64,000 nt of DNA from Aquipseudomonas guryensis. GTDB lineage: Bacteria; Pseudomonadota; Gammaproteobacteria; Pseudomonadales; Pseudomonadaceae. The notes below the pieces were generated by a model. The model did no database searches. It saw nothing but the letters and a program-made list of their open reading frames with translations, and was not told where the DNA came from. The stretch lies in contig NZ_JACJFN010000001.1 of NCBI RefSeq assembly GCF_014164785.1, positions 310,001-374,000 of the forward strand, read 5' to 3'. Shown one piece after another: positions 58,948 to 64,000 of the stretch. A program made the position numbers and the translations under genes. Numbering within the stretch: the stretch's first letter is position 1; each line of letters opens with the position of its first letter.

Positions 58948-59205
58948 TTAGGCAGCCACGACACTCACGTAACGACGACCGAAGGCGCCTTTAACTTCGA
59001 ACTTGACCACGCCGTCGACTTTAGCGAACAGGGTGTGATCTTTACCCATGCCAACGCCGTAGCCAGCGTGGAATTGGGTGCCGCGCTGACGCACGATGAT
59101 GTTGCCGGCCTTGATAGCCTGGCTGCCATACATCTTCACGCCAAGGCGTTTGCTTTCTGAGTCGCGGCCGTTACGAGTACTACCGCCAGCTTTTTTGTGT
59201 GCCAT
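58948..59205 (-). CDS. rpmA: 50S ribosomal protein bL27
   Basis: 85 residues beginning [20 protein letters not shown], the canonical start near the peptidyl-transferase centre, and including [22 protein letters not shown]. No Firmicutes-type N-terminal extension. It follows rplU by 23 bases. Confidence 0.98.
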   Translation of the reverse strand: MAHKKAGGSTRNGRDSESKRLGVKMYGSQAIKAGNIIVRQRGTQFHAGYGVGMGKDHTLFAKVDGVVKFEVKGAFGRRYVSVVAA

Positions 59206-59228
59206 GAGTCAAATACTCCAGACTGGGA

Positions 59229-59540
59229 TCAGGCTTGGATGCCAGTGATCTTGATTTCGGTGAACCACTGACGGTGGCCCTGACGCTTCATGTGGTGCTT
59301 ACGACGGCGGAACTTGATGATGGTCACTTTGTCATGACGGCCCTGGGCGGTCACTTCAGCAACAACCTTCGCACCTTCAACGACCGGAGCACCGATTTTG
59401 ACGTCGTCGCCGTTGCCGATCAGCAGAACGCGATCGAAAGTCACGGATTCGCCAGTGGCGACTTCCAGCTTTTCGATCTTGAGGAATTCACCTTCGGCGA
59501 CTTTGTACTGCTTGCCACCGGTAACAATTACTGCGTACAT
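59229..59540 (-). CDS. rplU: 50S ribosomal protein bL21
   Basis: 103 residues beginning [20 protein letters not shown]; ends with the [21 protein letters not shown] signature of bL21. ATG 59540 with GGAGAG upstream is chosen; a longer frame reaching 59567 is not conserved. First gene of rplU-rpmA-obg, with a strong promoter at 59674-59702. Confidence 0.98.
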   Translation of the reverse strand: MYAVIVTGGKQYKVAEGEFLKIEKLEVATGESVTFDRVLLIGNGDDVKIGAPVVEGAKVVAEVTAQGRHDKVTIIKFRRRKHHMKRQGHRQWFTEIKITGIQA

Positions 59541-59673
59541 GGATATCTCTCCGTTAAACCTGCTCACCCGACTCTTTATAGGAAGAGTTATTGGCCGGCA
59601 TGGCTGCTTGGGTCAGTGTCAAACCCTAGCAATTGCGTAAGGCAGGGAGTGCCCAAAGAAGTTAGGGGCCGCG

Positions 59674-59702
59674 ATTGTACGGAAAGCCCGATGGCGAGGC
59701 AA
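59674..59702 (-). promoter_or_regulatory. Promoter of rplU-rpmA
   Basis: On the minus strand TTGCCT (59697-59702), 17 bases, TACAAT (59674-59679). It leaves a leader of about 125 nt before rplU, long enough for autogenous control. Confidence 0.7.
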
Positions 59703-59720
59703 GCCCCGCCAGCACTTGCC

Positions 59721-59749
59721 TTGACAGCCCCTACCCCGCCCCCTAGCAT
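59721..59749 (+). promoter_or_regulatory. Promoter of ispB
   Basis: TTGACA (59721-59726) with a 17-base spacer to TAGCAT (59744-59749), about 95 bases before the ispB ATG and back to back with the rplU promoter. Confidence 0.75.
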
Positions 59750-59845
59750 GCCGCGCAGCCCGATAGCGCCCGGTTCGGCATAACTTTTGCCCGTCACCCT
59801 GTTGTGACTTACTACCGGCACAATTCCCAGGAGCCCCCGTCAACG

Positions 59846-60814
59846 ATGCAACCCCAGGCCTTCTACAGCGTGGTGGCGGACGATTTCGCCGCCGTCGACG
59901 GGATCATCCGCCGCCAGCTGGTATCACGCGTGCCTCTGGTGGAAAAGATCGGCGACTACATCATCTCCGCCGGCGGCAAGCGCCTGCGCCCGCTGCTGGT
60001 GCTGCTCAGCGGCAAGGCTCTGGGTTATCAGGCCGACGATCTGCGCCTGCTGGCCGCCACCATCGAATTCCTGCACACCGCCACCCTGCTGCATGACGAC
60101 GTGGTCGACATGTCCGGCATGCGCCGTGGCCGCGCCACCGCCAACGCGCAGTGGGGCAACGCACCGAGCGTGCTGGTCGGCGACTTCCTTTATTCGCGCT
60201 CGTTCGAAATGATGGTCGAGCTCGGCTGCATGCCGGTGATGAAGATTCTCTCGCGCGCCACCCGGGTGATCGCTGAAGGCGAAGTGCTGCAACTGTCGAA
60301 GATCCGTGATGCCAGCACTACGGAAGAGACCTACATGGAAGTCATCCGCGGCAAGACCGCCATGCTCTTCGAGGCCTCGACCCACAGCGCCGCCGCCCTG
60401 GCCGGCGCCAGCCAGGCACAGAGCGAAGCCCTGAGCCGCTTCGGCGACCACCTAGGCATTGCCTTCCAGCTGGTCGATGACCTGCTCGACTATCAGGGCG
60501 ACGCCGCCACCTTGGGCAAGAACGTCGGTGACGACCTGGCCGAAGGCAAGCCAACCCTGCCGCTGATCTACACCATGCGCGAAGGCACGGCCGAACAGGC
60601 CAGCCTAGTGCGTACGGCGATCCAGAAAGGCGGCCTCGACGACCTGGAAAGCATCCGCGCCGCCGTCGAAGCCTCCGGCGCCCTGGCCTACACCGCCAAG
60701 CTTGCCCGCGAGCATGCCGACCAGGCCATTGCCTGCCTCGACGCGCTACCAGACAACGAATACCGGGCCGCCCTGATCGAGCTGTGCCGCTTCGCCGTAG
60801 CCCGCACCCACTAA
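59846..60814 (+). CDS. ispB: Octaprenyl/polyprenyl diphosphate synthase
   Basis: 322 residues. A trans-prenyltransferase that makes the ubiquinone side chain. The first Asp-rich motif is LLHDDVVDMSGMRRGR (about 83-98) and the second QLVDDLLDYQGDA (about 208-220). The start follows CCAGGAGCC. Chain length is inferred from family; Pseudomonas typically makes nonaprenyl. Divergent from rplU, as in E. coli. Confidence 0.96.
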   Translation: MQPQAFYSVVADDFAAVDGIIRRQLVSRVPLVEKIGDYIISAGGKRLRPLLVLLSGKALGYQADDLRLLAATIEFLHTATLLHDDVVDMSGMRRGRATANAQWGNAPSVLVGDFLYSRSFEMMVELGCMPVMKILSRATRVIAEGEVLQLSKIRDASTTEETYMEVIRGKTAMLFEASTHSAAALAGASQAQSEALSRFGDHLGIAFQLVDDLLDYQGDAATLGKNVGDDLAEGKPTLPLIYTMREGTAEQASLVRTAIQKGGLDDLESIRAAVEASGALAYTAKLAREHADQAIACLDALPDNEYRAALIELCRFAVARTH

Positions 60815-60828
60815 CGGGCAAGCGCAGT

Positions 60829-60861
60829 AAAAAAGCCCGTCCTTGTGACGGGTTTTTTATT
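60829..60861 (+). terminator. Terminator after ispB
   Basis: AAAAAAGCCCGTCCTTGTGACGGGTTTTTT: a stem CCCGTC/GACGGG followed by T residues. Confidence 0.9.
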
Positions 60862-60899
60862 GGGCGACAAAAGCTGCAATTGAGACTTGCTATTATTTG

Positions 60900-60918
60900 A
60901 ATAGGAATTATTCTCACT
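60900..60918. promoter_or_regulatory. Fur box before the PA4570-like gene
   Basis: AATAGGAATTATTCTCACT matches the palindromic Fur box AATGAGAATNATTCTCATT at 15 of 18 defined positions. It lies about 30 bases before the ATG at 60946 and overlaps a likely -10 (TATTCT). Fur itself is encoded at 16.0 kb. Confidence 0.78.
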
Positions 60919-60945
60919 CTATGTTTCGCGACAAGGAGATGAGCC

Positions 60946-61188
60946 ATGACCTATTTGATCGATGCCTGGCTGGATCGCCCGCATCCTTACCTGCGCATTC
61001 TCAATCGGGAGACTGGGGCGGTCTGTGCGGTACTGGAAGAGGAAGCCATCGGCGAACTGCGCGATCAGGGCGACCTGGACCTGAGCAGCCTCAACTCCAA
61101 CGAACCATTGGTGCTCAAGGAGCTGGTCCGCAGCCTATTCCTATTCTGCTACGCCAGGGCGCTGCGCCCGCATGAGGAGCTGCATTGA
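60946..61188 (+). CDS. PA4570-like small protein, unknown function
   Basis: 80 residues, acidic, starting MTYLIDAWLDRPHPYLRILN, with a Leu-rich C-terminus. It resembles the PA4570 protein of P. aeruginosa at the same position after ispB. AAGGAGATG provides a strong ribosome site. A Fur box upstream suggests expression under iron limitation, consistent with reports of PA4570 being iron-regulated, as I recall. No domain recognised. Confidence 0.85.
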   Translation: MTYLIDAWLDRPHPYLRILNRETGAVCAVLEEEAIGELRDQGDLDLSSLNSNEPLVLKELVRSLFLFCYARALRPHEELH

Positions 61189-61331
61189 GCAACAGATTGG
61201 CGCAAGGACGCGCCAGGCAGATGGCTGACCACCGCGCAGGTTAGTCATGCCGCAGGAGCAACGGCGCCCCTGCTAATGCCCGACCGGTCAGGACGACCAG
61301 CCGGGCATCGTTTTTACCTACGATTGACCCT

Positions 61332-61472
61332 GAACCTGTTTCGGATCTTTTGAGCTAGAGCCAGGCAAGACGCAATTGGGCGAGGACGCGGAGTTTACGA
61401 GGTGTAAATGAGCAGGTCCGAGCCCAATTGCAACGCAGCATGGCCGACGATCAAGAGATCCGAGATAGGTTC
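61332..61472. repeat. Dispersed structured repeat, copy 2 (after fklB)
   Basis: A 141-bp element with the same bounds (GAACC...GGTTC), same internal TTTAC-GAGGT-GTAAA core and same orientation as the copy at 9356-9495. Most unpaired positions are identical; the outer and inner arms differ from copy 1 but stay paired within this copy (e.g. CGGATCT/AGATCCG). Its edge abuts the fklB stop: TAA (61473-61475) followed directly by GAACC on the minus strand. Confidence 0.85.
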
Positions 61473-62102
61473 TTACAGGATCTCGAGCAGTTCGACGTCA
61501 AACACCAGCACGCTGTGCGGCGGAATGCTGCCAACGTCCTGGCCACCATAGGCCAGCTCGCTCGGCACGTGCAGGCGCCACTTGCTGCCGGTGTTCATGA
61601 GCTGCAGGGCCTCGACCCAGCCGGCGATCACGCCACCCACCGGAAACTCGGCCGGCTGACCGCGCTCGTAGGAGCTGTCAAACACGGTGCCGTCGATCAA
61701 GGTGCCATGATAGTGGGTGCGCACGTGGTCTTCGCGGGACGGCTTGGCGCCCTCGCCGGCGACCAGTACTTCGTACTGCAGGCCGGATTCCAGTACGGTC
61801 ACGCCATCACGCTTGGCGTTCTCGACCAGATAGGCACGCCCGGCGCCGGCAGCCGCTTCGGCCTTGGCGGCGGCTTCAGCCTGCATGATTTCGCGGATCA
61901 CCCGGAAGCTGGCATTCAGTTCTTCCGAAGACACCTGGCTTGGCTGGCCATTGAAGGCGTCACGCAGGCCGGCGATTACCGCATTCAGGCTCACGCCCGG
62001 CGGCGGGTTGTCGCGCAGCTGGTCACCCAGCTGACGGCCAATGCCGTAGCTGACGCGGCCTTCGTCGGTGGACAGATCGTTGGACAGATTGACTTCGGAC
62101 AT
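61473..62102 (-). CDS. fklB: FKBP-type peptidyl-prolyl isomerase FklB
   Basis: 209 residues. A helical N-terminal dimerisation domain (about 1-110, SYGIGRQLGDQL) is followed by an FKBP domain with GTVFDSSYERGQPAEFPVGGVI and GSKWRLHVPSELAYGG. No signal peptide is seen, so it is cytoplasmic FklB rather than FkpA. It carries the 140-bp repeat directly after its stop. Confidence 0.92.
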   Translation of the reverse strand: MSEVNLSNDLSTDEGRVSYGIGRQLGDQLRDNPPPGVSLNAVIAGLRDAFNGQPSQVSSEELNASFRVIREIMQAEAAAKAEAAAGAGRAYLVENAKRDGVTVLESGLQYEVLVAGEGAKPSREDHVRTHYHGTLIDGTVFDSSYERGQPAEFPVGGVIAGWVEALQLMNTGSKWRLHVPSELAYGGQDVGSIPPHSVLVFDVELLEIL

Positions 62103-62157
62103 GGCCGAGCTCCACTAGCGGACAAAAAAGGGCGGCCAGACTAGCACAGGCCACCAC

Positions 62158-62304
62158 TCATGACCCGCCTGCGCTGGCTCGATTTCGTCGGCAACGCTCG
62201 GAGCAGTAGCGCACTTCATCCCAGCAGCGCGCCCACTTCTTGCGCCAGTTGAAGGGCAAACCGCATACCACACAGCTCTTGGCCGGTAACTCGGACTTTT
62301 TCAC
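62158..62304 (-). CDS. DUF2256 small cysteine-rich protein
   Basis: 48 residues read from GTG 62304: (M)[20 protein letters not shown], then [19 protein letters not shown]. The CxxC...C...CxxxC pattern is a zinc-ribbon-like motif and matches DUF2256. The GTG overlaps the photolyase stop (GTGA), so it is translationally coupled to the photolyase gene. DUF2256 genes are often found next to FeS cryptochrome/photolyase genes. Confidence 0.85.
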   Translation of the reverse strand: MKKSELPAKSCVVCGLPFNWRKKWARCWDEVRYCSERCRRNRASAGGS

Positions 62305-63836
62305 AGCACCTGCCTGGCATCCAGACGCGCCAGCAGATCCTCACCGCGCTGCCACAACGCTTGCTGCTTGGCCTCGGGCATGCGCTCGAGGTTCTTGTAG
62401 ACCATGCCCAGGCGCTGGTTGCGTCCCAACTGCTCGCGGTGGCGCATCAGGAAGTGCCAATACAGCGCATTGAACGGACAGGCCTGCTCGCCGGTACTTT
62501 CCGTCACCTTGTAGGCGCAGCTGCCGCAGTAATCGGACATTCGTTTGATGTACTGGCCACTGGCGCAATAGGGTTTGGAACCCAGATAGCCACCGTCGGC
62601 ATGCATGACCATGCCGAGGGTATTGGGCAATTCGACCCAGTCGAAGGCATCCATGTAGACCGCCAGGTACCAGTCGCAGACCTGCTGCGGAGCGATGCCG
62701 GCGAGCAGGGCAAAGTTGCCGGTCACCATCAGCCGCTGGATATGGTGGGCATAGGCATACTCCAGGGTCTGGCCGATGGCCTGGCTCATGCACTTCATTC
62801 GGGTCTGGCCGGTCCAGTAGAACTCCGGCAATGCACGGGTGTTGCCGAAGGCATTGCGCTGGGCATATTCCGGCATGTGCAGCCAGTAGATGCCGCGCAC
62901 ATATTCACGCCAGCCGATCAGCTGGCGGATGAAGCCCTCGGCCGCATTCAAGGCGACCCGCCCGCTCCAGTAAGCGGCTTCGACATCCGCGCACAGCTGG
63001 CGCAGATCAAGCAAGCCGATGTTAAGCGCCGCACTGATGCGCGCATGGAACAGGTAGGGTTCGCCCGTGGCCATGGCGTCCTGAAAGTCGCCGAAGGCCG
63101 GCAGGGCGAAGTCGAGGAAGTGCTGCCACAGCGCCTCGGCCTCGGCATGGGTCACCGGGTAGTCGAAACCGGCCAGGCTGCCGTAGTGATGAGGAAAACG
63201 CGCCGCCACCAGGTCGAGCACCTCACGGGTGATGACGTCATGGGGGAAGCGCGCCGTCAGTGGCGCCTTGACCGACTTGGGCAAGGCTTTGCGGTTTTCC
63301 GCATCGAAGTTCCAGGCCCCGCCAACCGGGGTGCCGTCACCATTGAGCAGCAAGCCGCTCTTGCGCCGCATCTCCCGGTAGAAATACTCCATGCGCAGCT
63401 GCTTCTTGCCCTTGGCCCAAGCCGCGAACTCCGCACGCCCGCAGAGGAAACGCCGATCCGCATGCCAGGTCAGGGGCAAGCCGCTGTCATGCAGGACCTG
63501 CTCCAGACGCCACTCGCCACATTCGGTGACATGCACCTCAGTGGCTTCCAGCTTGGCGGCCCAGCGCTGCAACTCACCAACCAGCGAACCGCTGTTGTCG
63601 GCATCGTCCAAGCGCGTGTAAATCACCCGCCAGCCGCGTGCGCGCAGTGCTTCGGCGAAATGGCGCATGGCACTGAAGATCAGCGCGATTTTCTGCGGAT
63701 GATGCGGCACATAAGCCGCCTCTTCCGCCACTTCGGCCAGCAGCACCACGTCGCTGGCAGGGTCCAGGGCCTGTAGCGCCGCCAGATCGAAAGACAGCTG
63801 ATCGCCCAGTACCAAGGCCAGTCGATGCACACTCAT
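62301..63836 (-). CDS. FeS bacterial cryptochrome/(6-4) photolyase (PhrB-like)
   Basis: 511 residues, starting [21 protein letters not shown]. The N-terminal antenna-type domain (1-140) precedes the FAD-binding helical domain with [14 protein letters not shown] (about 323-336) and [14 protein letters not shown]. The C-terminal part contains four cysteines in [20 protein letters not shown]...QACPF (about 430-458) that bind a 4Fe-4S cluster, the mark of FeS-BCP proteins. Activity (repair or photoreception) cannot be told. The ATG overlaps the preceding stop by one base (ATGA). Confidence 0.88.
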   Translation of the reverse strand: MSVHRLALVLGDQLSFDLAALQALDPASDVVLLAEVAEEAAYVPHHPQKIALIFSAMRHFAEALRARGWRVIYTRLDDADNSGSLVGELQRWAAKLEATEVHVTECGEWRLEQVLHDSGLPLTWHADRRFLCGRAEFAAWAKGKKQLRMEYFYREMRRKSGLLLNGDGTPVGGAWNFDAENRKALPKSVKAPLTARFPHDVITREVLDLVAARFPHHYGSLAGFDYPVTHAEAEALWQHFLDFALPAFGDFQDAMATGEPYLFHARISAALNIGLLDLRQLCADVEAAYWSGRVALNAAEGFIRQLIGWREYVRGIYWLHMPEYAQRNAFGNTRALPEFYWTGQTRMKCMSQAIGQTLEYAYAHHIQRLMVTGNFALLAGIAPQQVCDWYLAVYMDAFDWVELPNTLGMVMHADGGYLGSKPYCASGQYIKRMSDYCGSCAYKVTESTGEQACPFNALYWHFLMRHREQLGRNQRLGMVYKNLERMPEAKQQALWQRGEDLLARLDARQVL

Positions 63837-64000
63837 AAGGCCACAACCTCGGTAGCGGGATAACGGCGCAGATGGCCGAGCAGAATCTGATAGGCGTCCA
63901 GACTGAAGGCCGGCCGGGGCCGCTGCATGACAGCGGGCAACTCGGCCAGATCGTCCAGCGTAGCGATATGCCGCCACTGGTCGAGTACGTGCCACTGGCG
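63833..64000 (-). CDS. C-terminal fragment of an unknown gene (partial)
   Basis: The last 55 codons of an open frame running off the right edge: ...QWHVLDQWRHIATLDDLAEL...[24 protein letters not shown], then TGA at 63833-63835. The stop overlaps the photolyase ATG (ATGA), so the two are cotranscribed and coupled. Codon use fits the neighbours. I do not recognise the family from this fragment. Confidence 0.75.
   Translation of the reverse strand, partial: RQWHVLDQWRHIATLDDLAELPAVMQRPRPAFSLDAYQILLGHLRRYPATEVVAL

Overview
The window is an ordinary chromosomal segment of a Pseudomonas-type gammaproteobacterium. The supporting evidence is a tmRNA whose tag reads ANDDNYALAA, the lldR-lldPD-dld lactate locus, a PilSR/minor-pilin cluster, and gene order that as I remember it resembles two P. 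aeruginosa PAO1 regions (folP to the lactate genes, and pilS to fklB). Genes are GC-rich except the pilus cluster at 39.6-48 kb. There are no rRNA or tRNA genes, prophage, IS elements or CRISPR arrays. Species cannot be fixed from the sequence alone.

Layout. 0-9.2 kb: 5' tip of glmM, folP, ftsH, a 735-bp gene-free gap, yhbY, a DUF4149 membrane protein, greA, carB, carA. 9.2-17 kb: dapB, dnaJ, dnaK and grpE (with two clear heat-shock promoters), recN with a LexA box, fur and bamE. 17-25.3 kb: rnfH, ratA, smpB, then the lactate regulator lldR facing lldP-lldD-dld across a 35-bp perfect palindrome. 25.4-35 kb: a small secreted protein, an orphan hybrid sensor kinase, ssrA (tmRNA), rlmE (absent from its usual place beside ftsH), an FAD oxidoreductase coupled to a TrmH-type methyltransferase, and DNA polymerase II. 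35.0-35.1 kb: an unlisted sRNA of the RsmX/Y/Z type. 35.3-48 kb: a PP0621-family protein, pilS, pilR, thiO and the minor pilin operon fimT-fimU-pilV-pilW-pilX-pilY1-pilE. 48-55.4 kb: ispH-fkpB-lspA-ileS-ribF and murJ, all on the minus strand. 55.5-64 kb: rpsT, creA, proB, obg, rpmA, rplU, ispB, a small gene behind a Fur box, fklB, a DUF2256 gene, an FeS-type cryptochrome/photolyase and a truncated unknown gene.

How it works together. The core genes cover folate and cell-wall precursor supply, pyrimidine/arginine precursor (carbamoyl phosphate), proteostasis (FtsH, DnaK-DnaJ-GrpE, FklB, FkpB), ribosome rescue (SmpB plus tmRNA), iron control (Fur) and lactate respiration. The accessory interest lies in type IV pilus control and assembly. 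PilSR, a large PilY1 with three inserted beta-rich modules, and a predicted Gac/Rsm sRNA directly upstream of the pilSR locus put surface-behaviour regulators side by side.

Most noteworthy observations: a two-copy, strongly folded 140-bp dispersed element that begins at the first base after a stop codon in both copies; the Rsm-type sRNA; the split PilY1 vWA domain; the relocated rlmE; and a carA leader with a terminator hairpin lying inside a short ORF whose stop codon touches the carA ribosome binding site.
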